This document shows positions 28,146-39,390 of a DNA stretch of 64,000 nucleotides, piece after piece. The DNA comes from Lewinella sp. IMCC34191 (GTDB taxonomy: Bacteria > Bacteroidota > Bacteroidia > Chitinophagales > Saprospiraceae). The stretch lies in the NCBI RefSeq assembly GCF_003390935.1, contig NZ_QNQZ01000007.1, forward strand, positions 1 to 64,000, in the 5' to 3' direction. The notes under the pieces were generated by a model that did not search any database, was not told the origin of the DNA, and worked only from the letters and a program-made list of their open reading frames with translations. Each line of letters opens with the position of its first letter. Position 1 is the first letter of the stretch. Made by a program: the position numbers and the translations under genes.

Positions 28146-28787
28146 TCAAACCTCCACCGCCGCCACCAGAACAAAGTCCGCGTACACCTTCCAATCCAGC
28201 GAAAACTCCATCCGCGTCTCCGCCGTCTGAATAACTCCGGTAGCCGCGCTGATATCCGGTCGATAGCCCTCCAGGTTAACGAACAGGTGCTCCTTGAAGT
28301 CCAGCTGCCGGCGACCGTAGGCTTTATACATCGCCTCCTTGGCCGACCAGATCAGGTGCAGCTGTATCAACGCTTCGGAGGGTAGGAGAAAAGGTCGTTC
28401 ATCCTCGCTGACAAACTTTGGAGCGAGGTGCGTAATACGGGGGACTATCCTTTGGACATCAATGCCGCAAACGTGCGGGTGCGCCATCGCGGCCGACAGA
28501 CCGACCGTATGGCTAATGGATACGAAAAAGAGGGAGTCTTCCAGGTGAGGTTTACCGTCGGTATCCTTGATGAGGTGACCCCGCTGTTGGCGGCCACTCA
28601 TTTCGTGCAGCAGTAAGCGGGCGGCTAAGAATTCCCGGCGACGTTCCTCCCCGCGGATTGCCTGTAGCTGGCATTCTTCATGTTGGTGCACGGCGAGTTC
28701 GCGGCGCAGCCACTGCTCCGATTCGTTGATGCGCCAGAGGCCCCATTCTCCGGGAGGATGGATGGATTCGTGAAAAAAGAGCGGCAA
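28146..28787 (-). CDS. Sfp-type 4'-phosphopantetheinyl transferase
   Basis: A 213-aa enzyme that transfers phosphopantetheine from CoA to carrier proteins. It shows CGIDVQRI and WSAKEAMYKAYG, the two metal and CoA binding motifs. The start is TTG at 28787 (MPLFFHES, the usual family N-terminus); no earlier ATG fits. No polyketide or peptide synthase lies in the window, so the carrier-protein substrate is not apparent. It follows a 53-aa membrane protein by 10 bases. Confidence 0.88.
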   Translation of the reverse strand: MPLFFHESIHPPGEWGLWRINESEQWLRRELAVHQHEECQLQAIRGEERRREFLAARLLLHEMSGRQQRGHLIKDTDGKPHLEDSLFFVSISHTVGLSAAMAHPHVCGIDVQRIVPRITHLAPKFVSEDERPFLLPSEALIQLHLIWSAKEAMYKAYGRRQLDFKEHLFVNLEGYRPDISAATGVIQTAETRMEFSLDWKVYADFVLVAAVEV

Positions 28788-28797
28788 CGAGTGATTT

Positions 28798-28959
28798 CTA
28801 TAAACGGACGGCGGTGATGCGCGTATGGATGTAATACATCACGCAAAGTACAACTAGTCCTACAAAAATCATGGCCACCAATGCTTGCATCACGGAAGCA
28901 AACATGGGCAGAATATATCCCAGGGTCCAGGCGAGTAATATGGTGAAGATATACTTCAT
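28798..28959 (-). CDS. Small membrane protein, 53 aa
   Basis: A short frame from ATG 28959 to TAG 28798 encodes MKYIFTILLAWTLGYILP and a second hydrophobic helix (MIFVGLVVLCVMYYI) with a basic end. Two membrane segments, a good start and the 10-base gap to the phosphopantetheinyl transferase gene support it as real. I do not recognise a family. Confidence 0.55.
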   Translation of the reverse strand: MKYIFTILLAWTLGYILPMFASVMQALVAMIFVGLVVLCVMYYIHTRITAVRL

Positions 28960-29003
28960 ATGTCCCTAAAACTCTCATTCCTAACACGTTGTTCGCGTTA
29001 CCT

Positions 29004-29894
29004 ATGCTAAATCGCCTGACGGTACGTTCCGGCCACCGCGCCGCCATCTACGATCTAAAGCCCCACGGAGCTGGGTTTTATTCCGCTGCCGCCGACGGCT
29101 ACCTCGTACACTGGCACCGGGACGACGTCGATTTCGGACGGGTCGTGGCCAGTGTCGAAGGGGGCAAATTTCTGTCCGTTACCACCATCCCGGATGGATT
29201 GGTGGCCGGTGCTTTGGACGGTGGCGTACACTGGCTCTACCCCGACACGCCGGACCGCAACCGCCACGTTGCGCATCACCAGCACGGGGTATTTTCGGTA
29301 ATGCGGGTTGAGGACTTCTTATACACGGCGGGGGGCGATGGCATACTCACGAAGTGGTCGGTTGGGGAAGCCCGCAAGCTGGAGAGCCTGCCGCTTTCCC
29401 GCAATTCCCTGCGCCGTATCGCCTACGACCCCACCTACGACCGCCTGGCGGTAGGGGCCAGTGACGGTAAAATTTACCTCCTGCAACGGGAAGATCTTTC
29501 GCTCCTGGCTACCGCCGAGGCGCATGCTCCATCCGTTTTCGCCCTGGATTTCTCACCCGACGGCGAGTATCTCTTCTCCGGAGGACGCGACGCCGGCCTC
29601 AGCCGCTGGTCCGTCCTCGACGGAACACTCCGGCCGGAACAATCGGTCACTGCCCACCTCATGACCGTTAATGCCCTGGCCGTCCATCCCGAAGGCGACT
29701 ACCTGGCCACCGCCAGCCGCGACAAAACGGTCAAAATCTGGAACAGCACCGATCTCAGCCTGATCAAAGTCGCCGAAGTCGTGCGCGACAAAGGCCACGT
29801 CAACAGCGTCAACACCCTGGCCTGGCTGGATGCCGACACCCTCCTCACCGCGGGCGATGACCGGCGGATACTGGAATGGGGGTTTAGCGGCTAG
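29004..29894 (+). CDS. WD40-repeat protein
   Basis: A 296-aa cytoplasmic beta-propeller, start ATG 29004. About six to seven blades are visible, the later ones canonical (FALDFSPDGEYLFSGGRDAGLSRWSV; LATASRDKTVKIWN). It has no signal peptide and no enzymatic domain. It probably scaffolds protein interactions; partners are unknown. Confidence 0.85.
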   Translation: MLNRLTVRSGHRAAIYDLKPHGAGFYSAAADGYLVHWHRDDVDFGRVVASVEGGKFLSVTTIPDGLVAGALDGGVHWLYPDTPDRNRHVAHHQHGVFSVMRVEDFLYTAGGDGILTKWSVGEARKLESLPLSRNSLRRIAYDPTYDRLAVGASDGKIYLLQREDLSLLATAEAHAPSVFALDFSPDGEYLFSGGRDAGLSRWSVLDGTLRPEQSVTAHLMTVNALAVHPEGDYLATASRDKTVKIWNSTDLSLIKVAEVVRDKGHVNSVNTLAWLDADTLLTAGDDRRILEWGFSG

Positions 29895-29906
29895 GGTAGT
29901 ATCAGG

Positions 29907-30010
29907 TAATAGGATATAGGGGATAGCTGGCGGGACAGTATCAGGATATAGGGCATAGGGGCGGCCAGCTCAGGGCACAGCCCTATACCCTATTACCTAT
30001 ATCCTATAAC
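29907..30010. repeat. AT-rich imperfect inverted repeat between convergent genes
   Basis: GGATATAGG near 29950 pairs with CCTATATCC near 29998, and TATAGGGC with GCCCTATA inside it. GGTAATAGGATATAGG near 29910 resembles the complement of the far end. It lies between the WD40 and gcvP stop codons and may be a two-way terminator. TAGGGCATAG also occurs at 145-154. Confidence 0.55.
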
Positions 30011-30023
30011 CCATCATCCAACC

Positions 30024-32915
30024 CTACCGATACTCCTCCATAGGCGGACAGGTACAAACGAAATTCCGGTCTCCGTAGCCGTCATCCACGCGGGCAACGC
30101 TGGGCCAGAATTTGAACCCTTGCTGGAGATAGGGTAGGGGGTAGGCGGCTTTGGAGCGCGGGTAGGCGTGTACCCATTCGTCGGCGGTCAGTTCGGCGAT
30201 GGTGTGGGGGGCATTGGCCAGTACGTTGTCCTGCGCATCGGTGTCCCCGCGGGCGACCTCGTCGGCTTCCTCGCGGATGGCGATGAGGGCATCACAGAAG
30301 CGGTCCAGTTCCTCCTTGCTTTCGCTTTCGGTGGGTTCGATCATGACGGTGCCGGCTACCGGCCAGCTGAGGGTCGGCGCGTGGAAGCCGTAATCGATGA
30401 GGCGCTTGGCGAGATCCCCGGCGGTCATCACCGACTTGAAGGGACGCAGGTCCAGGATCAGTTCGTGGGCGGAGCGGCCGTTCTCGCCGGTGAAGAGGAC
30501 GTCATAAGCGTCTTCGACCCGGGCCTTGATGTAGTTGGCGTTCAAAATGGCATACTCGCTGGCGGCCTGCAGTCCGGAAGCTCCCAGCATCTTGATGTAA
30601 GCATAGCTGATCAACAGGATGCTGGCACTTCCCCAGGGGGCGGACGCCACGGCCGAGCTGGCCTTCTGACCGCCCGTCTTCTGCAGCGGGTGGCCGGGCA
30701 GGAAGGGGGCGAGGGCCTCGTTGCAGCAGATCGGTCCCATGCCGGGGCCGCCACCGCCGTGCGGGATCGCGAAGGTCTTGTGCAGGTTCAGGTGGCAAAC
30801 GTCGGCACCGATGCGGCCGGGGCTGGTCAATCCCACCTGGGCGTTCATATTGGCGCCATCCATGTACACCATACCGCCATGCTCGTGGATCAGGTCGCAC
30901 ATTTCCACGACGCCGGTCTCGAAGACGCCGTAGGTACTCGGGTAGGTGATCATCAGGGCGGCGAGATCATCGCTGTGCTTCTCGGCTTTCTCGCGCAGAT
31001 CGTCCATATCCACGTTGCCGGCCTCGTCGCTTTTGACGACCACGACCTGCATGCCGGCCATGACCGCGCTGGCGGGGTTGGTACCGTGGGCGCTTTCCGG
31101 GATGAGGGCCACGTTCCGGTGGGCTTCGTCGCGGTGCTGGTGGTAAGCGCGAATGACCATCAGGCCGGCGTACTCCCCACTGGCGCCGCTATTGGGTTGC
31201 AGGCTACAGGCGGTAAAGCCGGTAATTTCCGCCAGGTCGTGCTCCAGCTCGCGGAACAACTCGCTGTATCCCTGCGCCTGCTCGATCGGGGCGAAGGGGT
31301 GGATGTCGGCAAACTGCGGCCAGCTAACGGGGATGAGCTCCGTAGCGGCGTTGAGCTTCATGGTGCACGAACCGAGCGGGATCATGCTGTGCATGAGGCT
31401 CAGGTCCTTGTTCTCGAGCCGCTTGAGGTAGCGCATCATTTCCGTCTCCGTGCGGTAATTCCGGAAGTTGGCGTGCGTCAGGAATTCACTTTTGCGGCGG
31501 AGCGCAGGTAAAATGCGCGTCTCAATACCGGATACCCCACCATCTTCCTCCAGCTCAGCACCCTTATAGGCCAGATCCGCCTCGAAGATGCGACAGATCG
31601 CCTGCAGGTCGGTCGTAGCGACGGTCTCGTCAAAGCTGATCCGGATACCGCCGGTACTCGGGTAGAAGAAGTTGTAACCGTTCTTCTCGGCACGCTGCCG
31701 GATCTCGGCCGTCTTTTCCGGGGAGACATCTACCTGCAGGGTATCGAAGAAAGCGTCGGTGGGCAGTGAATAGCCGGCCTGTTTCAGTGTGTCCGCCAGG
31801 ATGACGGCGAAGTGGTGGGTCCGCTTGGCGATGGCCGTCAGCCCCTCCGCGCCGTGGTAGCAGGCGTACATCGCCGCCATATTGGCCAGTAATGCCTGGG
31901 CCGTGCAGATGTTGGAAGTGGCTTTTTCACGGCGGATGTGCTGCTCGCGGGTCTGCAGGGCCATGCGCAGGGCGAAGTTGCCGTGCCGGTCCTGGCTGAC
32001 GCCGATGATGCGTCCGGGGATCTGCCGCTTGAAGGTGTCGAGGGTAGCAAAGTATGCCGCGTGCGGTCCGCCGAAGCCCATGGGTACGCCGAAGCGCTGG
32101 GTATTTCCTACCACTGCGTCCGCACCCCATTCGCCCGGAGGCGTCAGGAGCGTGAGGGCCAGTAGATCCGCCGCTACCGTCACGGTGATGTTCTTCTCGC
32201 GGGCTTGTTCGGCCAGTCCGCGGTAGTCACCGATCTGTCCGTTAGCACCGGGGTACTGTAGCAAGATCCCAAATACCCGGTCTTCGTCCAACTCGAACTC
32301 CGCCGCTGCTCCCACGCGCACCTCGATGTCCAGTGGCTCGGCACGTGTTTCCAGTACGGCGAGCGTCTGGGGGAGTACCTGATCCGATACGAGGAAGACG
32401 TTAGCCGGCTCGGCTTTCACCCGCTTGTTGCGGTGACCGTAAAACATGGTCATGGCCTCCGCGGCGGCGGTGCCCTCGTCCAGCAGGCTGGCGTTGGCGA
32501 CTGGCATGCCGGTCAGGTCGCTGACCATCGTCTGGAAGTTCAGCAGGGACTCCAGGCGGCCCTGGGCGATCTCGGCCTGGTAGGGGGTGTACTGGGTGTA
32601 CCAGCCGGGGTTGCAGAAGACGTTGCGTAGAATCACCGACGGCGTGATCGTACCGTAATAACCCATACCGACGAAGCTGCGGAAGACTTTATTCCGGTCC
32701 GCGATGCCCTTCAGGTGCTGGAGGTAGTAGTATTCGCTGATGGGGGAAGAAACGTTGAGCGGTTCCCGAACCCGGATGTTTTCCGGTACGGTCTGGTCGA
32801 TCAGCGCTTCCAGCGACTCCACGCCGATGGTTTGCAGCATCGCCTCCCTTTCCTCCGGGGAGGGGCCGATGTGGCGATTGCGAAATTGGTCGTGGCGGGG
32901 GGTAAGGGCGTGCAT
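30024..32915 (-). CDS. gcvP: Glycine dehydrogenase (decarboxylating), P protein
   Basis: The PLP subunit of the glycine cleavage system decarboxylates glycine and passes the aminomethyl group to the H protein. The 963-aa single-chain form has the PLP lysine in [17 protein letters not shown] (about 712). ATG 32915 ([18 protein letters not shown]) is chosen over a longer frame that passes through the promoter. [11 protein letters not shown] at about 470 is encoded over a dispersed repeat copy. No gcvT or gcvH is adjacent. Confidence 0.96.
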   Translation of the reverse strand: MHALTPRHDQFRNRHIGPSPEEREAMLQTIGVESLEALIDQTVPENIRVREPLNVSSPISEYYYLQHLKGIADRNKVFRSFVGMGYYGTITPSVILRNVFCNPGWYTQYTPYQAEIAQGRLESLLNFQTMVSDLTGMPVANASLLDEGTAAAEAMTMFYGHRNKRVKAEPANVFLVSDQVLPQTLAVLETRAEPLDIEVRVGAAAEFELDEDRVFGILLQYPGANGQIGDYRGLAEQAREKNITVTVAADLLALTLLTPPGEWGADAVVGNTQRFGVPMGFGGPHAAYFATLDTFKRQIPGRIIGVSQDRHGNFALRMALQTREQHIRREKATSNICTAQALLANMAAMYACYHGAEGLTAIAKRTHHFAVILADTLKQAGYSLPTDAFFDTLQVDVSPEKTAEIRQRAEKNGYNFFYPSTGGIRISFDETVATTDLQAICRIFEADLAYKGAELEEDGGVSGIETRILPALRRKSEFLTHANFRNYRTETEMMRYLKRLENKDLSLMHSMIPLGSCTMKLNAATELIPVSWPQFADIHPFAPIEQAQGYSELFRELEHDLAEITGFTACSLQPNSGASGEYAGLMVIRAYHQHRDEAHRNVALIPESAHGTNPASAVMAGMQVVVVKSDEAGNVDMDDLREKAEKHSDDLAALMITYPSTYGVFETGVVEMCDLIHEHGGMVYMDGANMNAQVGLTSPGRIGADVCHLNLHKTFAIPHGGGGPGMGPICCNEALAPFLPGHPLQKTGGQKASSAVASAPWGSASILLISYAYIKMLGASGLQAASEYAILNANYIKARVEDAYDVLFTGENGRSAHELILDLRPFKSVMTAGDLAKRLIDYGFHAPTLSWPVAGTVMIEPTESESKEELDRFCDALIAIREEADEVARGDTDAQDNVLANAPHTIAELTADEWVHAYPRSKAAYPLPYLQQGFKFWPSVARVDDGYGDRNFVCTCPPMEEYR
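31494..31509 (-). repeat. Dispersed 16-bp repeat, copy 5, inside gcvP
   Basis: Exact core match; in the gene it reads PALRR within a segment conserved in GcvP proteins, so the match may partly be constrained by the protein. Confidence 0.75.
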
Positions 32916-32938
32916 ACGTTGGCTTCGGTTGGGGGGTG

Positions 32939-32946
32939 CAAAGGTA
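32939..32946 (-). promoter_or_regulatory. -7 promoter element (TACCTTTG) of gcvP
   Basis: TACCTTTG on the minus strand, 23 bases before the gcvP ATG. I see no riboswitch-like structure in the short leader. Confidence 0.45.
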
Positions 32947-33151
32947 ATCGTTCGCCACCTGAATTGGTTGTCGTAGCAAGCCTCCCCGGTCAAGATAATC
33001 ACCTGCATTTTGCAGGCGGTTTCATCGGTTGGGCATACGCTCCTGGGGGATGGTACGTGCCGATCCGGGAATCCACCGGTCAGGCCGCGAATCCGGCACG
33101 GACAACTTCGCTCGGAAGTCGCTAGTTTTATACGGGCAACGCGACAGCACT

Positions 33152-33529
33152 ATGGCAATAAATACAAGCATCCCGGACAAGCTTAAGCCTTACTTCGCCA
33201 CCGAGCTCGTGGCTTACCGCCAGTCGTATAGTAGCGGTGATTTGCAAATAGCGTGGTATCACCTGGAACGGGCCCACATCATCGGGCAGCGCTATCCCGT
33301 GCAACACACTTACGTACACTGGAAAATGCTGCTGTTCGGCTTCCGGATCAAGAGCGGAAAAGAGATTGCCGGTCAGTTGCCCAGGTTGCTGGTCGGCGGG
33401 GTAAAGTCCTTCGTGGGGAAAGTACCCGTGGGCAACCCGGGCGGTGCCAACGTGCCACCGTTGAAGTCTTTTCCCATTGCCGAGGATGTGCGGCAAATGT
33501 TCCGGGCGGCCGGGATAGAGATTGGCTGA
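33152..33529 (+). CDS. DUF3703 family protein
   Basis: A 125-aa protein from ATG 33152. It matches DUF3703 by WYHLERAHIIGQRYPVQHTYVHWKML, a Lys/Ser region and GKVPVGNPGGANVPPLKSFPI. The His-rich core may bind metal. Some relatives sit beside heavy-metal genes, but none is seen here. The function is unknown. Confidence 0.82.
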   Translation: MAINTSIPDKLKPYFATELVAYRQSYSSGDLQIAWYHLERAHIIGQRYPVQHTYVHWKMLLFGFRIKSGKEIAGQLPRLLVGGVKSFVGKVPVGNPGGANVPPLKSFPIAEDVRQMFRAAGIEIG

Positions 33530-33557
33530 GTTGCTTCCCTTTCACGAAATTGCTCTT

Positions 33558-33573
33558 ACCTGCGCTCCGCCGC
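33558..33573 (+). repeat. Dispersed 16-bp repeat, copy 6, intergenic
   Basis: Exact core match 28 bases after the DUF3703 stop. Confidence 0.85.
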
Positions 33574-33609
33574 CCAAAATTTTGTCTGTAAGCATGGTTT
33601 GGGCGGCGG
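33567..33609 (+). terminator. 12-bp perfect inverted repeat, possible terminator
   Basis: CCGCCGCCCAAA (33567-33578) and TTTGGGCGGCGG (33598-33609) pair perfectly around a 19-base loop. The left arm starts inside dispersed repeat copy 6. There is no U-tract after the stem, so intrinsic termination is only possible. Confidence 0.4.
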
Positions 33610-33707
33610 GCACACCACCGGAATCAACTAACTACTAGCAATTTCTATACGGGTCTTAGGGGAGCGCACCGACGCAACTAGCTTTAGGGAAATTCCCTGA
33701 AGTCGGT

Positions 33708-34499
33708 ATGCGAAATTTATATCTGGTATTCGGGCTGGTGTACGCGATGGGGTGTACCGAGGCCGATCCGAAAGTCTCCACTCTTTACCTCATAGGGGAT
33801 TCTACCGCAGCTGACTACGCTGACAATTACGAGCCCGGCGAGGATTATATGCAGACGCGCTACCCCGTAACCGGATGGGGGCAGGTCTTTCAGGGATTCT
33901 TCGACACGACCGACCTGAACGGATTTACTCCCCTCCTTACCGCCGACAGCGTGGTGATCGACGACCGGGCACGTGGCGGAAGAAGTACCCGCACCTTCTT
34001 TCAGGAGGGACGCTGGCGTTCGGTTTACGAAGCCCTGCGACCGGGTGACGTCGTTCTCATGCAATTCGGACACAACGACGCGGCCGCGTCAAAACCCGAG
34101 CGCTACGTCGACCCGGAGGGATACAAGGAATTTCTGCGCCTCTACGTCAGCCAAAGCCGCGAAAAGGGCGCTACGCCCGTCATCCTCACCCCGGTGGCGC
34201 GCAATTATCCCTGGGAAAACGATAGACTGGTGAATGTACACGGAGACTATCCGGCCGCCGCACGGGCCGTCGCGGAAGAAACCGGGACGGCCCTGATCGA
34301 CCTCAATCAGTTGTCTATGGATGCCTTCAGCGCAAGAGGCCGGGAGTACGTGACCACCCACTACTTCATGAATCTCCCAGCGGACGAGTACCCTGCATAC
34401 CCCGACGGGCAAAACGATAATACGCACTTCCAGCCGGAGGGTGCACGGGAAGTTGCGAAGTTGGTTTTCGAGGGGCTGCGTGGACTGCCCAAACGGTAA
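33708..34499 (+). CDS. Rhamnogalacturonan acetylesterase-like SGNH/GDSL hydrolase
   Basis: A 263-aa secreted esterase predicted to remove acetyl groups from polysaccharide. The nucleophile block is LIGDSTAADY (Ser about 33), block III is FGHNDAA, and the catalytic Asp/His lie in DNTHFQPEG (about 236-239). The signal region ends YAMGC, a weak lipobox, so it may be a lipoprotein. No other pectin genes are nearby. Confidence 0.87.
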   Translation: MRNLYLVFGLVYAMGCTEADPKVSTLYLIGDSTAADYADNYEPGEDYMQTRYPVTGWGQVFQGFFDTTDLNGFTPLLTADSVVIDDRARGGRSTRTFFQEGRWRSVYEALRPGDVVLMQFGHNDAAASKPERYVDPEGYKEFLRLYVSQSREKGATPVILTPVARNYPWENDRLVNVHGDYPAAARAVAEETGTALIDLNQLSMDAFSARGREYVTTHYFMNLPADEYPAYPDGQNDNTHFQPEGAREVAKLVFEGLRGLPKR

Positions 34500-34600
34500 T
34501 TTTCGCGGGTGCGCCGTGTTACTTCAGTTGAATGGTCGCTCGTCGGGGGGAGGGTCGAACAAGCCTGATGGATGGTCACATCTACGGTAAAACACCAACC

Positions 34601-35539
34601 ATGAACAGCGAGGTAACTACCGTCGACGAATTACTGGAAACCCTGACGCCCCCCGGGCGGCGTGACGTACCCGCCGGCCGTATCCGCAATGCTATCGTAA
34701 CCGGCGGGGACACCGGCATCGGGCGCTATACCGCACTTACCCTGGCAAAGGACGGCTGCGACATCGCCCTGACCTATGCCCACCACCGCGACGACGCCGA
34801 ACTGACCGCGGAGGCCATCCGCAAACTCGGGCGCCGCGTTTTCATCCAACATATGGACCTGACGGACCCGAACGCCGCCGGGCCCGCGGTAGACGCGATG
34901 GTACGGGAGCTCGGTAGCCTGGATATTTTCGTGAGCAACGCCGGCCAGATGGAAATGAACGTCTTCCCGGACCTGGAACTGCAGGATATGGAGAAGCTAT
35001 TTCGCGTAAATACCTTCGGGGCCGTGCTGGCCATGCAGCGGGGCGTGCGGTACATGCTGGGGCTAGATTCGGAAGGGGAGGAAAGCAGATTCGAAGAGAT
35101 CGCGGCCATGGCACGTAAGGTGCTGACCGGCAAGGTCACCTCGCCGCGTACTACGCCCGGTCGCGTCATCGTAGTCACCAGCGTACACGAGCACATCGCC
35201 AGCCCGGTCGACACCGTCTACACGATGACCAAGCACGCCCTAGGGGGATTCATCAAGTGTGCCGCCTTCGCGCTGGCCGGCACCAACATCACCGTGAACG
35301 GCGTCCGGCCAGGTGAGATCACCACGCCGATGAACGATGCCCACCCCGAGGATGCTCTGGATACAAAGCGGAAACTGATTCCTTCCAAGCGCCCCGGCCA
35401 CCCGGCGGAAATCGCCAGCATGATCCGCTATCTCGCCAGTGACGAAACCGATTTTATCAACGGCATCAGCTACGACGTAGACGGCGGTATGAGCATCGGC
35501 GGCCCCATGGCCAGCGAAGGCTACCAAAAGGTCGTCTAG
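34601..35539 (+). CDS. SDR-family oxidoreductase
   Basis: A 312-aa NAD(P)-dependent short-chain dehydrogenase. The Rossmann motif is TGGDTGIG (about 35), NAG is in VSNAGQ, and the active site has VTSVHEH followed by YTMTK (about 206-210). It resembles sugar or glucose 1-dehydrogenase-type SDRs, with an extra segment (LDSEGEESRFEEIAAMARK) before the catalytic strand. ATG 34601 is chosen; 34568 is an alternative. Confidence 0.87.
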   Translation: MNSEVTTVDELLETLTPPGRRDVPAGRIRNAIVTGGDTGIGRYTALTLAKDGCDIALTYAHHRDDAELTAEAIRKLGRRVFIQHMDLTDPNAAGPAVDAMVRELGSLDIFVSNAGQMEMNVFPDLELQDMEKLFRVNTFGAVLAMQRGVRYMLGLDSEGEESRFEEIAAMARKVLTGKVTSPRTTPGRVIVVTSVHEHIASPVDTVYTMTKHALGGFIKCAAFALAGTNITVNGVRPGEITTPMNDAHPEDALDTKRKLIPSKRPGHPAEIASMIRYLASDETDFINGISYDVDGGMSIGGPMASEGYQKVV

Positions 35540-35605
35540 TGTCGTAAAGCGAGTGCGGTGCAACGGGCGACCGGCTTTCGCGTCCTTTATGTAAAGCCAG
35601 TTTTC

Positions 35606-36636
35606 ATGCCCCGCTATCTTTTCGCCGGTATCCTGCTAAGCCTGTGGGTGGGTTGCCACCAACAGCCACGGGAGGTTGATGGCTACCTGGAAGCTCTTTT
35701 TGACCAAGGCCTGCTGAATGGCAACGTGCTAATTGCCCGGGGTGATTCGATCCTGTACCAGCGGTCGTTCGGATTCGCCGATCCGACGGAGGAGCGCCCG
35801 CTCACTATCTTTCATCATTTCGCTATCGGATCTATTCAGAAAGAATTTCCAGCCGCCGCCATTATGCTGCTGGTGGAAGAAGGGCTGGTGGAATTGGAAG
35901 CGCCGATCGCGGAGTACTTACCTGAGCTTCCCGCGTGGAGCCGGCAGGTGACGATCCGCCACCTTTTGCAATACAGTAGTGGGCTGCCGGAGGTGGATTG
36001 GGAAAAGTGGTTCGGTCGGTCCGTGCCTCCGGATCAGGAAACCATTCTTGATAGGCTCGTCCACGGGCCGGCGCTCTTGTTTCCGCCGGGAACGGACTAT
36101 AGCTATACCCATTACAGCCCGTTTCTCCTACAACGGATCGTGGAGCGGATCACGGCTTTACCGTTCCCCGTATTTCTGGAAGAGGAATTCTTTTACCCCC
36201 ACGGTATGGAGGGGATTTCAGTCATGGAGCATTACCCGTATCGGGATACCGCCCGGATGGCCCTCCCTTCGACGAGCAGGGGAAGGTAGATGACCTCCGC
36301 TACCAATTGACGACGGTTTGCGTAACGACGACGGGGCTATACCAATGGATCCGTAAACTGGACAGCTTCACCCTGCTTACACCAGCATCCGTGCGCTCCC
36401 TCTCGGCGGAAGCGCGCTCGGGCGATAACGTCCAGGCTGCGCTGGGGCGGGCTGATTGGTCGGATGAGGACTTGTTGCTCCACCTGCACCACGGCGCTTC
36501 CCATAATTTCGAAGCATTGGTGCAGCACCGGAAGGTGGAAGATTTAACGATCGTGATACTGACCAATCGTAAAAACGGTAACCTCCACGAAATCGCGGAT
36601 TCACTACGCCGGATGGTCTACGCGACCCAAGCCTGA
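35606..36636 (+). pseudogene. Frameshifted class C beta-lactamase-like serine hydrolase
   Basis: The first part (35606-36289) has a lipoprotein-like signal (LLSLWVGC), the SxxK motif SIQK and a Tyr motif YSYTHYSPFLLQ. It runs out of frame near 36225-36250. The frame then continues as GYRPDGPPFDEQGKVDDLRY and on to HHGASHNF (the HxG block) and a proper C-terminus at 36636. Together they make one normal-length serine hydrolase split by a single-base shift. A sequencing error would look the same. Confidence 0.8.
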
Positions 36637-36670
36637 GTGACAGAAGAGATGTAATAGGGCGACGGGGCGC

Positions 36671-36689
36671 AGGATATAAAGCTTATACC

Positions 36690-36691
<2 letters not shown>
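36671..36691. terminator. Near-palindrome between convergent genes
   Basis: AGG-ATATAA-AGC-TTATA-CCCT lies between the serine hydrolase end and the helicase stop codon. It is short and AT-rich and is only a possible two-way terminator. Confidence 0.35.
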
Positions 36692-38105
<1,414 letters not shown>

Positions 38106-38205
38106 GGCTTGTTAAACGCAAGCCATGTATCTCCGGCCTACGCGATTTATAATGGGGCGAAGGTAGTGATTATAAGCGGTTTGTATGCGGATCACTTTAC
38201 TGGGG

Positions 38206-39000
38206 TCATTCCATCCTGGGCTCCCGGTAATAGATCCGGCTTTCGGGCGGGACGCTACGGACGATCCAGGTGTTTCCACCGATGATGCTGTTCGCGCCGA
38301 TCACGGTATCGCCGCCGAGGATCGTAGCGCCCGCATAGATCACCACCCCGTTTTCGATGGTCGGATGGCGTTTCGTGCGGGCCATTTCCTTCTTTACGCT
38401 GAGCGCGCCCAGGGTCACGCCCTGATATACCTTGACATCATCGCCGATATCCACCGTTTCACCAATCACGATCCCGGTTCCATGGTCGATGCAGAAACGT
38501 CGGCCAATGGTAGCTCCGGGATGAATTTCGATGCCCGTGGTACCGTGAGCGATTTCGGTAAGCATGCGGGCCAGCAGACCCACTCCAAAACGGTGCATGG
38601 TATGCGCGATGCGGTAAACGGCGATCGCGTAAAAACCAGGATACGTAGTTATGACCTCCACGCGGTTGATGGCTGCGGGGTCGCCGGCCAGAATCGCTTC
38701 CGCATCCTCGATCAAACTGGCGTACAATTCGGGCAGGCATTCTTCGAATTGGTCGCGGACGTTATTCAGTTGTGGCAGGCGAAAGCTTTCGGACATCCCC
38801 GTCAGGATGGAGAATAACTTCAGATCGTTCGTTCGATAGTGGTCCCGGAACGTAGCTTCCGATTCGAATTTGAGCGTACTGAGTTCGGGAAACAGGAAGG
38901 CCAGTATGCCGTTCAGCCACTCTTCGATGAGCTGGGGGGAGGGGAGTTTATTCGCCTCTAAGTGATTGTGGTAGAGCCGCGCTAGAAAATCCTCATTCAT
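38206..39000 (-). CDS. cysE: Serine O-acetyltransferase
   Basis: The enzyme acetylates serine with acetyl-CoA, the first step of cysteine synthesis. The 264-aa protein has the helical N-domain and left-handed beta-helix with GIEIHPGATIG, FCIDHGTGIVIGET and YQGVTLGALS. ATG 39000 lies 21 bases after a strong terminator-like hairpin, so the gene may be controlled by attenuation. Confidence 0.92.
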   Translation of the reverse strand: MNEDFLARLYHNHLEANKLPSPQLIEEWLNGILAFLFPELSTLKFESEATFRDHYRTNDLKLFSILTGMSESFRLPQLNNVRDQFEECLPELYASLIEDAEAILAGDPAAINRVEVITTYPGFYAIAVYRIAHTMHRFGVGLLARMLTEIAHGTTGIEIHPGATIGRRFCIDHGTGIVIGETVDIGDDVKVYQGVTLGALSVKKEMARTKRHPTIENGVVIYAGATILGGDTVIGANSIIGGNTWIVRSVPPESRIYYREPRME

Positions 39001-39020
39001 AAGGGCGGTGAAGTAACGGA

Positions 39021-39050
39021 AAAATAAAAGGGCCGGCGAATTGCCGGCCC
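39021..39050 (-). terminator. Intrinsic terminator/attenuator just before cysE
   Basis: On the minus strand GGGCCGGC and GCCGGCCC (39050-39043 and 39037-39030) form an 8-bp GC stem with a 5-base loop, followed by TTTTATTTT. It lies between upstream DNA and the cysE start with only 20 bases to spare. It may end the sigma-factor transcript or attenuate cysE. Confidence 0.7.
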
Positions 39051-39210
39051 CCTGGATTCAAAATCCGATGAGTGATAATGAATCTCACCGGGAATTGGAT
39101 AATGTAAAAACGTGTAGAAGCTCTGGTTAAATTGGAAAGTGCATTGTCAAGTGCTATTGCTCCAAAACTTCTTTAAATGGTGTCTGTCCGTGATAAAGTG
39201 TCTAATAGAT

Positions 39211-39390
39211 ATTACAGGTCTCTCAAAATAAACTCTAGTGTCTCACGCTAGAATCGGTAAAAAAGGTCTCTCAAAAAATGAACGCTAGTGTCTCACGCTA
39301 GGATCGTTAAAACTTGGTCTCTCTAAATAAATGCTAGGGTCTCAAGCTAGCATTGGAAAAGTGTTCTGTCTCTCTAATAAGTAGTACGCT
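39211..39390. repeat. GTCTC-containing short tandem hairpin repeats in the cysE leader
   Basis: Three to four degenerate units of about 50 bp each start GGTCTCTC and contain CTAG-TGTCTCACG-CTAG or a variant. The third unit pairs ATGCTAG with CTAGCAT perfectly. The region (39051-39439) is AT-rich and has no gene; it lies between the sigma factor stop and cysE. Confidence 0.6.

Noticed and set aside
30168-31511. 447-codon frame opposite gcvP
   Set aside because: Antisense shadow of a highly conserved, GC-rich gene. Similar long antisense frames at 13834-15000 and 59112-60542 were rejected for the same reason.
32916-33008. N-terminal extension of GcvP
   Set aside because: It would run through the TACCTTTG promoter, and family members start at the [11 protein letters not shown] position.
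39211-39390. GTCTC motifs as restriction or methylation sites
   Set aside because: The motifs recur as part of a repeated hairpin unit, which is the simpler explanation.
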